NCBI RefSeq assembly: GCF_043555875.1
Contig: NZ_JBIGHW010000010.1
Coordinates: forward strand, 124,001 to 188,000
DNA from: Pelomonas margarita
GTDB taxonomy: Bacteria > Pseudomonadota > Gammaproteobacteria > Burkholderiales > Burkholderiaceae_C
Length of the DNA: 64,000 nucleotides
Reading direction: 5' to 3'
The notes below the pieces were generated by a model. It ran no database searches. It was not told where the DNA came from and was given only the letters and a program-made list of their open reading frames with translations. Below, piece after piece: positions 1 through 7,669 of the stretch (its first letter is position 1; every line of letters starts with the position of its first letter). A program made the position numbers and the translations under genes.

Positions 1-34
1 CCGCGTCGCCCGCGCCACCACGCGCCACCAGGCC

Positions 35-1048
35 ATGGGCAGCGAGACGCTGGCCGAGCTGCTACGCCGCCACCAGCAGGGCGATGCCGGCCCGCAGGCA
101 CTGGCGGAGGATCTGGCCACGCTGCTGGACGGCAGCTCGCCCGACGAGCGCCGCCATCTGCGTCGCGCGCTGCGCCAGCACGAGGACGCCATCACCCCCG
201 AGGCGGAGGCGGACGTCGACACTGCGTTGAACCCGCGCTGGCGCCAGGGCGGCTATCCGTACAAGAACCTGCTCTCGCGCAGGAACTACGAGAAACAGAA
301 GTACCGGCTGCAAATGGAACTTCTGAAGCTGCAGGCCTGGGTGAAGGAAACCGGCGCACGCGTCGTCATCCTCTTCGAGGGGCGCGACGCGGCCGGCAAG
401 GGCGGCACCATCAAGCGCTTCATGGAGCACCTCAACCCGCGCGGCGCCCGCGTCGTGGCACTGGAGAAGCCCAGCGAGGTGGAACGCGGCCAGTGGTACT
501 TCCAGCGCTACGTGTCCCACCTGCCGACAGCCGGCGAGATCGTGCTGTTCGACCGCAGCTGGTACAACCGTGCCGGCGTCGAGCGGGTCATGGGCTTTTG
601 CTCCGAGACGGAATACCAGGAGTTCCTGCGCCAGACGCCGGAGTTCGAGCGCCAACTGGTGCGCTCGGGCATCCACCTGTTCAAATTCTGGTTCTCGGTC
701 AGCCGCGCCGAGCAGCGCCGCCGCTTCAAGGAGCGCAAGCTGCACCCGCTCAAGCAGTGGAAGCTCAGCCCCATCGACATGGCCAGCCTGGACAAGTGGG
801 ACGACTACACACGCGCCAAGGAGGCGATGTTCCTGCACTGCGACACGTCCGACGCGCCCTGGACCGTCATCAAGAGCGATTGCAAGAAGCGCGCACGCCT
901 GAACGCGATGCGCTTCGTGCTGAACCGCCTGCCCTACGCCGAGCGCAAACCCGAGCGCGTGGGCGCCGTGGACCCGCTCATCGTCGGGCGGCCGGCACTC
1001 GTTTCCATGCCGGGCGACGATTTGTTGGCAGGGGGTGGCGCGAGCTGA
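35..1048 (+). CDS. ppk2: Polyphosphate kinase 2 family protein
   Basis: The PPK2 family transfers phosphate between inorganic polyphosphate and nucleotides in the cytoplasm. The single-domain class I enzymes usually phosphorylate NDP to NTP. The P-loop segment FEGRDAAGKGG lies near residues 113-123 and the Walker B-like DRSWYNRAGVERVMGF near 173. The C-terminal part contains the family string FKERKLHPLKQWKLSP. The core after about residue 70 is full length, and the first 70 residues are a variable Gln/Arg-rich extension. No stop occurs in frame between the window edge and this ATG, so the true start could lie upstream of the window. The next gene, ahcY, has its own promoter and riboswitch and is probably a separate transcript. 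The family call is secure; ADP versus AMP preference cannot be read from the sequence. Confidence 0.9.
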   Translation: MGSETLAELLRRHQQGDAGPQALAEDLATLLDGSSPDERRHLRRALRQHEDAITPEAEADVDTALNPRWRQGGYPYKNLLSRRNYEKQKYRLQMELLKLQAWVKETGARVVILFEGRDAAGKGGTIKRFMEHLNPRGARVVALEKPSEVERGQWYFQRYVSHLPTAGEIVLFDRSWYNRAGVERVMGFCSETEYQEFLRQTPEFERQLVRSGIHLFKFWFSVSRAEQRRRFKERKLHPLKQWKLSPIDMASLDKWDDYTRAKEAMFLHCDTSDAPWTVIKSDCKKRARLNAMRFVLNRLPYAERKPERVGAVDPLIVGRPALVSMPGDDLLAGGGAS

Positions 1049-1073
1049 GCGCGCACGCGACGCCGAGCATCGC

Positions 1074-1079
1074 TAGAAT
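1074..1079 (+). promoter_or_regulatory. Likely -10 box of the ahcY promoter
   Basis: TAGAAT lies about 7 bases ahead of the first conserved bases of the SAH riboswitch, so transcription would start at roughly 1086, right at the aptamer. No good -35 box is visible at the expected distance, so only the -10 element is proposed. Confidence 0.45.
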
Positions 1080-1085
1080 CTGTGG

Positions 1086-1158
1086 CTTCCGAGGAGCGTT
1101 GCAACCTCAGCACCCTTGAGGCCAGGCTCGGAACAGACACCCTGCAACTGCGCTCACC
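1086..1158 (+). promoter_or_regulatory. SAH (S-adenosylhomocysteine) riboswitch aptamer
   Basis: The leader shows the conserved SAH-riboswitch core: CCGAGGAGCG followed by TTGCAAC, then CCAGGCTCGG, and finally CAACTGCGCTCACC. The P1 helix pairs CCGAG (1089-1093) with CTCGG (1127-1131). The second conserved pairing joins GAGCG (1094-1098) with CGCTC (1151-1155). It sits directly upstream of ahcY, which degrades SAH, the usual context for this class. In known members SAH binding raises ahcY expression, so the enzyme is made when its toxic substrate builds up. The assignment rests on primary motifs and pairing that can be read directly. Confidence 0.9.
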
Positions 1159-1182
1159 CGCTGACCGACGGTCGGGGTGAGC
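1152..1182 (+). promoter_or_regulatory. Alternative hairpin of the SAH riboswitch expression platform
   Basis: GCTCACCC (1152-1159) is exactly complementary to GGGTGAGC (1175-1182), and an inner helix pairs GACC (1163-1166) with GGTC (1170-1173). The left arm reuses the bases CGCTC that close the aptamer, so aptamer and hairpin cannot both form. Downstream, a small stem CTTCA/TGAAG (1213-1217/1223-1227) and the CTCC runs at 1191-1197 can mask the AAGGAG ribosome site at 1225-1230. No T-run follows, so control is more likely translational than by termination (inference). Confidence 0.65.
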
Positions 1183-1235
1183 CATGTACTCTCCTCCGGC
1201 ACGCGCCAGCGGCTTCATTCCCTGAAGGAGCCGTC

Positions 1236-2654
1236 ATGACCGCCAACCTCCCCGCCCACATCGTCAAGGACCTGTCGCTGGCCGACTGGGGCCGCAAGGA
1301 AATCAAGATCGCCGAGCACGAGATGCCGGCGCTGATGGCTATTCGGCGCGAATACGCCGCGTCGCAGCCGCTGAAGGGTGCGCGCGTCACCGGCTCGCTG
1401 CACATGACCATCCAGACGGCCGTACTGGTCGAGACGCTGCAGGCGCTGGGCGCCGAAGTGCGCTGGGCTTCGTGCAACATCTTCTCGACGCAGGATCACG
1501 CCGCCGCCGCGCTTGCTGCCGTCGGCACGCCCGTGTTCGCCTACAAGGGCGAGACGCTGGAGGACTACTGGGACTACACCCACCGCATCTTCGAATTCGC
1601 CGGCAAGGGCGAGCCGGGCGAAGGCCCCAACATGATCCTGGACGACGGTGGCGACGCGACGCTGCTGATGCACCTGGGTCAGAAGGCCGAGAAGGACCTG
1701 TCCGTGCTGGCCAACCCCGGCAGCGAGGAAGAGCGCATCCTGTTCGCCGCCATCAAGAAGAAGGTTGCCGAAGACGGCACCTGGTACACCCGCAAGGCGG
1801 CCGAGATCATCGGCGTGACGGAAGAAACCACCACCGGCGTGCTGCGCCTGAACGAGATGGCGGCCAAGGGCACGCTGCAGTTCCGGGCCATCAACGTGAA
1901 CGACTCCGTCACGAAGAGCAAGTTCGACAACCTCTACGGCTGCCGCGAAAGCCTGGTGGACGCCATCAAGCGCGCCACCGACGTGATGGTGGCCGGCAAG
2001 ATCGCCGTCGTGGCGGGCTACGGCGACGTGGGCAAGGGCTCGGCGCAGGCGCTGCGCGCGCTGTCGGCCCAGGTCTGGGTGACTGAGATCGACCCCATCT
2101 GCGCGCTGCAGGCCGCGATGGAAGGCTACCGCGTCGTGACGATGGAATACGCCGCCGACAAGGCCGACATCTTCGTGACCGCCACAGGCAACAAGAACGT
2201 CATCCGCCGCGAGCACATGGAGGCGATGAAGAACAACGCCATCGTCTGCAACATTGGCCACTTCGACAACGAGATCGACGTCGCGTCCATCGAGAACTGC
2301 ACCTGGGACGAGATCAAGCCGCAGGTCGACCACGTCATCTTCCCGGATGGCAAGCGCATCATCCTGCTGGCCAAGGGCCGCCTGGTGAACCTGGGCTGCG
2401 GCACGGGCCACCCGAGCTACGTGATGAGCTCGTCGTTCGCCAACCAGACCATTGCCCAGATCGAGCTGTTCGCCCACAAGGAGCGCTACGAAGCCGGCAA
2501 GGTCTACGTGCTGCCCAAGCACCTGGACGAGAAGGTCGCCCTGCTGCAGCTGACCACGCTGAACGCGCAGCTGTCGCAACTGACCGACGAGCAGGCGGCC
2601 TACATCGGCGTGAGCAAGGCCGGCCCGTTCAAGGCCAACACCTACCGCTACTGA
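1236..2654 (+). CDS. ahcY: Adenosylhomocysteinase (SAH hydrolase)
   Basis: This cytoplasmic NAD-dependent enzyme splits S-adenosylhomocysteine into homocysteine and adenosine, closing the methyl cycle and removing an inhibitor of methyltransferases. The product is 472 residues, the normal bacterial length. It has the N-terminal substrate part (ALMAIRREYAASQPLKGARVTGSLHMT) and the NAD motif VVAGYGDVGKGSAQ near residue 258. It ends in the family terminus KAGPFKANTYRY. The start at 1236 is chosen because AAGGAG lies six bases upstream and the sequence MTANLPAHIVKDLSLADWG matches the family. An earlier in-frame ATG at 1116 lies inside the riboswitch and is rejected. It is followed by tlyA and metF on the same strand. 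Confidence 0.97.
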   Translation: MTANLPAHIVKDLSLADWGRKEIKIAEHEMPALMAIRREYAASQPLKGARVTGSLHMTIQTAVLVETLQALGAEVRWASCNIFSTQDHAAAALAAVGTPVFAYKGETLEDYWDYTHRIFEFAGKGEPGEGPNMILDDGGDATLLMHLGQKAEKDLSVLANPGSEEERILFAAIKKKVAEDGTWYTRKAAEIIGVTEETTTGVLRLNEMAAKGTLQFRAINVNDSVTKSKFDNLYGCRESLVDAIKRATDVMVAGKIAVVAGYGDVGKGSAQALRALSAQVWVTEIDPICALQAAMEGYRVVTMEYAADKADIFVTATGNKNVIRREHMEAMKNNAIVCNIGHFDNEIDVASIENCTWDEIKPQVDHVIFPDGKRIILLAKGRLVNLGCGTGHPSYVMSSSFANQTIAQIELFAHKERYEAGKVYVLPKHLDEKVALLQLTTLNAQLSQLTDEQAAYIGVSKAGPFKANTYRY

Positions 2655-2664
2655 TCCAAGCCAT

Positions 2665-2739
2665 GCAGCCCCCACGCTCACTCCGTTCGCTGCCCCCCGA
2701 GGGAGCGCGTCAGCGCCTTCGGGCGGCCGGGCGCCGCTG
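2665..2739 (+). repeat. Dispersed intergenic repeat of Burkholderiales type
   Basis: The ahcY-tlyA gap is filled by GCAGCCCCCACGCTCACT, then CCGTTCGCTGCCCCCCGAGGG, and it continues to GGGCGGCCGGGCGCCGCTG. This pattern is recognised from many comamonad and Rubrivivax-type genomes, where it recurs between genes. It is the only copy in this window. It contains short GC-rich inverted segments and runs to within two bases of the tlyA start codon. Confidence 0.6.
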
Positions 2740-2741
2740 AC

Positions 2742-3488
2742 ATGCGCGCTGACCAGCTCCTCGTCGCCCAAGGCCTGGCCCCGACCCGCTCGGTGGCCCA
2801 GCGCCTCATCGCGAACGGCGCAGCCGAATGGGCTGCGCCCACCGGCTGGGCCGCACTGAAAAAGGCCGGCGAGGACCTGCCCGAGACGGCGCAGCTGCGC
2901 GTCACCGACGACGCGGAGCTGCGCTACGTGTCGCGCGGCGGGCTCAAGCTGGAAGGCGCGCTGGCCCGCGCGGGCCTGGATCTGACCGACCACACCGTGC
3001 TCGACCTGGGCCAGAGCACCGGTGGCTTCACCGACTGCCTGCTGGCCAACGGCGTGCGCCACGTGGTGGGCGTGGATGTGGGCCACGGGCAGCTGCATGC
3101 GCGGCTGCAGGCAGACCCACGCGTCACCGCACTGGAAGGCGTGCACGTGCGCGAGCTCGACGCACTGCGCCCGCACTCACCCACGGGCGGCTTCACGCTC
3201 ATCGTGGGCGACCTGAGCTTCATCACCATGGTGGGCAGCCTGCCGCACCTGCTGCCCTGGCTGGAGGTGCACGGCCACCTGCTGCTGCTCATCAAGCCGC
3301 AGTTCGAGCTGGGCCCGCAGGCACTGGACAAGCGCGGCCTCGTCAAGGACGAGGCCGACTACGTTGCGCTGGAGGCACGCGTGCGCCTGGCCTGCACGGC
3401 GCTGGGTCTGAAGGTGCTCGACTACTTCGACAGCCCCATCACCGGCGGTGATGGCAACCGCGAATTTTTTCTACACGCGTCCCGATGA
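2742..3488 (+). CDS. tlyA: TlyA-family rRNA 2'-O-methyltransferase (hemolysin A family)
   Basis: TlyA-family enzymes methylate ribose 2'-OH groups of cytidines in 16S and 23S rRNA using SAM. The N-terminus (MRADQLLVAQGLAPTRSVAQRLIANG, residues 1-26) is the S4 RNA-binding domain. The FtsJ-like methyltransferase part begins with YVSRGGLKLEGAL and VLDLGQSTGGFTDCLL near residues 64-106, and includes VVGVDVGHGQLH and LIVGDLSFITM. The length of 248 residues is typical. No clear Shine-Dalgarno precedes the ATG because a dispersed repeat abuts it, but the protein start matches the family. The stop overlaps the metF start (ATGA), so the two are probably co-translated. The SAM-dependent function fits the methyl-cycle context. 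Confidence 0.9.
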   Translation: MRADQLLVAQGLAPTRSVAQRLIANGAAEWAAPTGWAALKKAGEDLPETAQLRVTDDAELRYVSRGGLKLEGALARAGLDLTDHTVLDLGQSTGGFTDCLLANGVRHVVGVDVGHGQLHARLQADPRVTALEGVHVRELDALRPHSPTGGFTLIVGDLSFITMVGSLPHLLPWLEVHGHLLLLIKPQFELGPQALDKRGLVKDEADYVALEARVRLACTALGLKVLDYFDSPITGGDGNREFFLHASR

Positions 3489-4336
3489 GCACGTCCGTTT
3501 CCTTCGAATTCTTCCCGCCCAACACGCCGGTCGGCGTCGACAAGCTCAAAACCGTGGTGCAGGAGCTGGGTGCACTGCAGCCCCAGTACTTCAGCGTCAC
3601 CTACGGCGCCGGCGGCTCCACGCGCGACAAGACGCTGGCCGCTGTCATGGACATCGCCGGCGCCGGCTTCGACGCTGCGCCGCACCTGAGCTGCGTGGGC
3701 TCCACGCGCGAGAACATCGCCGAAATCCTGGCCACCTACCGTGAGCGCGGCATCCGCCGCGTCGTCGCGCTGCGCGGCGACCTGCCCAGCGGCACGGCCA
3801 CGGCGGGCGAGTTCCGCTACGCGTCGGAGCTGGTCAGCTTCATCCGCCAATTCGAAAAGAACGGGCAGGGGCCGGACTGGCACATCGAGGTGGCCGCGTA
3901 CCCCGAGACGCACCCGCAGCAGCGCTACGCGGCGCGCGACCTGCAGCACTTCGCCGACAAGATGCGCGTCGGCGCCGACGGTGCGATCACGCAGTTCTTC
4001 TTCAACCCCGACGCCTACTTCCACTTCGTCGACGAGGCGCGGCGCCTGGGCGTCACGCAGCCCATCACGCCGGGCATCATGCCCTTCCACAACTACGGCC
4101 GCATCGCGCAGTTCGCGCAGCGCGACGGCATCGAGATCCCGCGCTGGGTGCAGATGAAGATGGAAGGCTTCATGGACGACGCCGCCAGCATCCGCGCCTT
4201 CGGCCTGGATGTGGTGACGCGACTGTGCGAGCGGCTCATCGCCGGCGGCGCGCCGGGCATCCACTTCTATACGCTCAACCAGAGCGCGCTGACGCTGGCG
4301 TTGTGCCAACGCCTCGGCCTCGGCGCACAAGCTTGA
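3485..4336 (+). CDS. metF: Methylenetetrahydrofolate reductase
   Basis: MetF is an FAD enzyme that reduces 5,10-methylene-THF to 5-methyl-THF, the methyl donor for methionine synthesis. The 283-residue product opens with MSTSVSFEFFPPNTP, where the Glu of SFEFFPP is the family's catalytic acid. It continues with FSVTYGAGGSTRDKT, RRVVALRGDLP and ITQFFFNPDAYFHFVD, all family signatures. The single TIM-barrel length is that of bacterial MetF. The start overlaps the tlyA stop by four bases. With ahcY two genes upstream behind a SAH riboswitch, this group makes and recycles methyl groups. Whether the riboswitch also affects metF depends on read-through across the ahcY-tlyA repeat. Confidence 0.96.
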   Translation: MSTSVSFEFFPPNTPVGVDKLKTVVQELGALQPQYFSVTYGAGGSTRDKTLAAVMDIAGAGFDAAPHLSCVGSTRENIAEILATYRERGIRRVVALRGDLPSGTATAGEFRYASELVSFIRQFEKNGQGPDWHIEVAAYPETHPQQRYAARDLQHFADKMRVGADGAITQFFFNPDAYFHFVDEARRLGVTQPITPGIMPFHNYGRIAQFAQRDGIEIPRWVQMKMEGFMDDAASIRAFGLDVVTRLCERLIAGGAPGIHFYTLNQSALTLALCQRLGLGAQA

Positions 4337-4465
4337 TCCAGCACAAAGCCACCCGCTGAGCGCGGCACGCCCGCCGCGGCACCTTGTGTTGGCTCAAATC
4401 GCGCCGGGCGGGCGGCGCGTTCAATGACTGCCATCGGGACACGTCCCATTCACCAGGAGTCATTG

Positions 4466-5080
4466 ATGAAGTTCGCTACCCCCCTGCGTCTGGCCACCCT
4501 CGCCGTTGCCGCCCTCGCCCTGCAACCGGCCCAGGCCAACGAGGGCCCGCTGATGGTCCGCGTGCGCGCCGTGCACCTGGACTCGGCCAACAAGGACAGC
4601 ACCGGCCTGGGTCTGTCCATCAACAACAAGACCCTGCCCGAAGTCGACTTCAGCTACTTCGTGACGCCCAACATCGCGGCCGAGCTGATCCTGACCTACC
4701 CGCAGAAGCAGCGTCTGTATTCCAACGGCACCGAGATCGGCTCGCTCAAGCACCTGCCGCCCACGCTGACGCTGCAGTACCACTTCAGCCCCGACACCAC
4801 CGTGCGCCCCTACGTCGGCGTGGGCGTGAACTACACCAACTTCTCCAGCGTGAAGTTCGCGCCGGCCGTGGCCACCGCGCTCAAGCCCGGCATCAAGCAC
4901 AACAGCTTCGGCCTGGCCTGGCAGGTGGGTGCCGACGTCGAGATCACCAAGGGCACCTACCTGAACTTTGACGTGAAGAAGGTGAACCTGGGCACGACCG
5001 TGTACTCCAACGGCGCCTCGGCCGGCAAGTTCAAGGTCAACCCGACGCTGGCCAGCGTGGGCCTGGGCTGGCGCTTCTGA
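4466..5080 (+). CDS. ompW: OmpW family outer membrane protein
   Basis: OmpW-family proteins are eight-stranded outer membrane barrels with a hydrophobic channel, linked to uptake of small hydrophobic compounds and to stress. The 204-residue precursor begins MKFATPLRLATLAVAALALQ with cleavage likely after QPAQA. The mature part carries the family strings VDFSYFVTPNIAAELILTYP and LPPTLTLQYHF, then VRPYVGVGVNYTNF. It ends VGLGWRF with the terminal Phe used for barrel assembly. The start at 4466 is supported by AGGAG at 4455-4459; a start 42 bases upstream would spoil the signal peptide. It appears monocistronic, with a strong stem-loop 20 bases after the stop. Confidence 0.92.
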   Translation: MKFATPLRLATLAVAALALQPAQANEGPLMVRVRAVHLDSANKDSTGLGLSINNKTLPEVDFSYFVTPNIAAELILTYPQKQRLYSNGTEIGSLKHLPPTLTLQYHFSPDTTVRPYVGVGVNYTNFSSVKFAPAVATALKPGIKHNSFGLAWQVGADVEITKGTYLNFDVKKVNLGTTVYSNGASAGKFKVNPTLASVGLGWRF

Positions 5081-5101
5081 GGCACCCCTCCCGGGGATGA
5101 C

Positions 5102-5145
5102 GAGCGGTGCGGCGCCGAGCGGCGCCGAGCCGCGCAGCACCGCTC
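5102..5145 (+). terminator. Stem-loop after ompW, possible terminator
   Basis: GAGCGGTGC (5102-5110) pairs perfectly with GCACCGCTC (5137-5145). The loop contains the decamer GGCGCCGAGC twice in tandem (5111-5120, 5121-5130), and GGCGCC is itself self-complementary. No T-run follows, so it may act as a Rho-assisted terminator or as an RNA-stabilising 3' end. Confidence 0.5.
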
Positions 5146-5150
5146 AACCG

Positions 5151-5190
5151 GCGCTCATGTAAATGAGCGCTTTACGTGAGCCACGCTCAC
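5151..5190. promoter_or_regulatory. Two adjacent palindromes, candidate operator of the TonB receptor gene
   Basis: GCGCTCAT (5151-5158) and ATGAGCGC (5163-5170) form a perfect 8+4+8 inverted repeat. Six bases later GTGAGC (5176-5181) and GCTCAC (5185-5190) form a second perfect inverted repeat with a 3-base centre. Both lie 25-64 bases ahead of the receptor start codon. They do not resemble a Fur box, so iron control is not indicated. The regulator is unknown. Confidence 0.4.
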
Positions 5191-5214
5191 GGCCGCCCTC
5201 CAGAATGCGCGGCC

Positions 5215-7539
5215 ATGAGCCGCCTTCTCCTTGCGCTGACCGCGCCGTGCATCTGTGCCGTCAGCGCGCAGGCCCTGGCACAGACCCCGCCTGTCACGCC
5301 CCCACCGCCCCCCGCCGCCAAGGCGCCGGCCATGCTGCCTGCGGCCACGCCGGCCGCCGAGAGCAAGGACAACAAGCTGGAGCGCGTGGAGGTCAGCAGT
5401 GGGCCCACGGCCAACAGCCGCCGCCGCAACAGCACGGCCAGCAAGATCGTCATCGAGCGCGAGGACCTGGAGAAGTACGGCGACGTCGCGCTGGGTGACG
5501 TGCTGCGCCGCCTGCCCGGCGTGACGCTGGGCGGCCGTCCCGGACGCGGCGGTGACATCCGCATGCGCGGCATGGGCGGCGGCGCCACGCAGATCCTTAT
5601 CGACGAGGAGCGCCCGCCGCCGGGCTTCGCGGTAGAAGACCTGCCGCCCGACCAGATCGAGCGCATCGAGATCTACCGCGCGCCCACCGCCGCCACCGGC
5701 GCTCGCGCCATTGCCGGCACCATCAACATCGTGCTGCGCGAGCCGCTGCAGAAGTCCAATCACGAGGTGCGCATGGGCCTGGGCTGGGACCGCAACGAGC
5801 CCCAGGCCGATGCCAGCTGGACGCGCAACCTGAAGTGGGGCGGCCCCAACGGCGACGAGTTCGTTGGCGCCATCTCCACCAACGGCAATATCCGCCGGTT
5901 CTTCAACAACGTGGACACCGGCACCCGCCGGACTGACCTCCAGACCGGCGAGGTTATCGAGCAGAACACGCAGGTGGGCAACAGCGAGAGCCAGAACACC
6001 AGCCTCAACGGCAATGCCCGGCTGCGCTGGAAGTACAGCGACAAGCTGAACTTCAACCTATCGCCATCATTCTTCCTGTCGCAAAGCGAAGGCAGCAGCC
6101 AGACTGACGGCACCGGCACGCGCTTCCGCGACAACCACAGCGAGAACGACGCCAGGAACCACAACCTGCGCCTGAACCTGTCGGGCGACTACCGGCCCCA
6201 GGTGGGCGAGAGTTTCAGCCTCCGCGTGGGCGCGGGCACCTCCAAGAACACCCGGAACAGCCAGCGTCGCGACAAGACCATCATCCGCGGCGTCACCACC
6301 GATCGCACGCAGGAGGATCACAGCTCGGTGGAGGACAACCAGGCCAGCATCAACGGCCGCTGGAGCCTGAAGACCGCGCAGGAACACCAGTGGGTCACCG
6401 GCGCAGAAGGCGAGCGCAGCGAGCGCACGCAGGTGGTCGACACGCTGGTCAACGGCATCGCGCCGCAAGGCCTGGTGCGCTTCGGCAACACGCTGGCCAC
6501 GCGCAACGAGCGCTTCGCCGCCTACACGCAGGACGAGTGGAGCCCGAGCAAGCAGTGGTCGCTCTACGCGGGCCTGCGCTACGAGCGCATCGAGACGACG
6601 GTCGCCGCCACCGGCGAGCTGCCCGAGACGCGAAACCTGTCCCAGGTCACGTCGCCGCTGCTGCACATCCTGTGGAAGCCCGCAGCCTTTCCCAAGGATC
6701 AGGTGCGCCTGAGCCTGACGCGCAGCTACCGCTCGCCCAACCTCAACGACCTCGCTGCCCGGCCCAGTATCAACACCATGTATCCAGAGGGCGCCAACGA
6801 GCAGACCCACGCCGACCGCGCCGGCAACCCCGACCTCAAGCCGGAACTGGCCACCGGCATCGACCTGAGCGTGGAGCACTGGCTGCCCACCGGCGGCATC
6901 ATCTCGGGCACCGCCTTCGTGCGCGACATCACGAACATGATCCGCCGGGAAGTGCAGCTGGAGACGGTGAGCTGGGACACCGCGCAGCGCTGGGTCATCC
7001 GCCCGCGCAATCTCGGCAGCGCGCGCATGACGGGGCTGGAGTTCGAGTTCAAAGCCCGAGTGGATGAACTCTGGGAAGACGCGCCAGCCGAACTGCAGAT
7101 GATGCTGCTGCGCTTCAACGCCGCCGTCTTCAAGAACAAGGTGCAAGGCTTTCCAGGCAACAGCAATCGCGTCGGCGACCAACCGCGCGGCAGCTTCAAC
7201 TTTGGCATCGACCACCGCTGGAAGGCCTGGGGCCTGAATTTCGGCAGCGGCTTCAACGCCAACTACGTGCCAGCCACACGCGAGCAGGTGACCGAGACGC
7301 TGCGCCGTGACATCACGGCACGCCGCCAGTTCGACGCCTACCTGTCCTGGAGCAGCGGCGCCGTGCGCGACGGCATCAACTGGCGCCTGACCATGGCCAA
7401 CCTGACGCCGCGCGACGCCGAGGACAGCTCGGTCGGCATCAGCCCCAAAACCCTCACGCAACCTGAGTCCCTGACCGAGAGCTGGTCGCGCAACAAGACC
7501 TTCCGCGTCGTCTCGCTGCGCGCCGACATGCGCTTCTAG
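5215..7539 (+). CDS. TonB-dependent outer membrane receptor
   Basis: This protein is a ligand-gated outer membrane transporter that takes up scarce substrates such as siderophores, cobalamin or glycans using TonB energy. The 774-residue precursor starts MSRLLLALTAPCICAVSAQALAQ (signal peptide), followed by a Pro/Ala-rich spacer. The plug domain (about residues 70-180) contains IVIEREDLEKYGDVALGDVLRRLPG and MRGMGGGATQILIDEE. After it the barrel runs to the terminal LRADMRF, with the usual final Phe. The start at 5215 is chosen for the signal peptide; an in-frame ATG 39 bases upstream lies inside a palindrome. No siderophore or glycan genes adjoin it, so the substrate is not predictable. The plug is FepA/CirA-like in its general pattern only. 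Confidence 0.9.
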   Translation: MSRLLLALTAPCICAVSAQALAQTPPVTPPPPPAAKAPAMLPAATPAAESKDNKLERVEVSSGPTANSRRRNSTASKIVIEREDLEKYGDVALGDVLRRLPGVTLGGRPGRGGDIRMRGMGGGATQILIDEERPPPGFAVEDLPPDQIERIEIYRAPTAATGARAIAGTINIVLREPLQKSNHEVRMGLGWDRNEPQADASWTRNLKWGGPNGDEFVGAISTNGNIRRFFNNVDTGTRRTDLQTGEVIEQNTQVGNSESQNTSLNGNARLRWKYSDKLNFNLSPSFFLSQSEGSSQTDGTGTRFRDNHSENDARNHNLRLNLSGDYRPQVGESFSLRVGAGTSKNTRNSQRRDKTIIRGVTTDRTQEDHSSVEDNQASINGRWSLKTAQEHQWVTGAEGERSERTQVVDTLVNGIAPQGLVRFGNTLATRNERFAAYTQDEWSPSKQWSLYAGLRYERIETTVAATGELPETRNLSQVTSPLLHILWKPAAFPKDQVRLSLTRSYRSPNLNDLAARPSINTMYPEGANEQTHADRAGNPDLKPELATGIDLSVEHWLPTGGIISGTAFVRDITNMIRREVQLETVSWDTAQRWVIRPRNLGSARMTGLEFEFKARVDELWEDAPAELQMMLLRFNAAVFKNKVQGFPGNSNRVGDQPRGSFNFGIDHRWKAWGLNFGSGFNANYVPATREQVTETLRRDITARRQFDAYLSWSSGAVRDGINWRLTMANLTPRDAEDSSVGISPKTLTQPESLTESWSRNKTFRVVSLRADMRF

Positions 7540-7566
7540 CCGGCAGCCGGCTCGCTACACTGCGCG

Positions 7567-7665
7567 CCGGGTGCTGCTCCGGGTGTCGGGGCAGCAGGAC
7601 TTCTGCGATGGTCGGGCCGCCTCGCACGTGACCCGTGGGCCGCGCACCGGCCCCGCTGAAAAGGC
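7567..7665 (+). promoter_or_regulatory. Structured leader RNA of the Na+/H+ antiporter, candidate nhaA-I-type riboswitch
   Basis: The 100 bases before this antiporter fold into several perfect stems. TGCTGCTCC (7572-7580) pairs with GGGGCAGCA (7588-7596, one G-T pair). TGCGA (7604-7608) pairs with TCGCA (7622-7626). GGGCCG (7637-7642) pairs with CGGCCC (7648-7653). GGTC in the second loop can also pair with GACC at 7629-7633. Unpaired purine and GCCGCC segments between the stems, and CTGAAAAGG next to the start, recall the nhaA-I motif, described as a Li+/Na+ riboswitch class upstream of Na+/H+ antiporters. A TACACT box at 7556-7561 would start transcription at the first stem. The structure is seen directly; the class name is from memory. 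Confidence 0.5.
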
Positions 7666-7669
7666 TGCC

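Noticed and set aside
1215..3176. Very long open frame on the minus strand opposite ahcY and tlyA
   Set aside because: It is a GC-rich antisense frame; the plus-strand genes are clearly conserved enzymes, and the antisense product is His/Gln/Val-rich with no family features.
5151..5190. Fur box upstream of the TonB receptor
   Set aside because: The palindromes do not match the GATAATGATAATCATTATC pattern, so iron control is not claimed.
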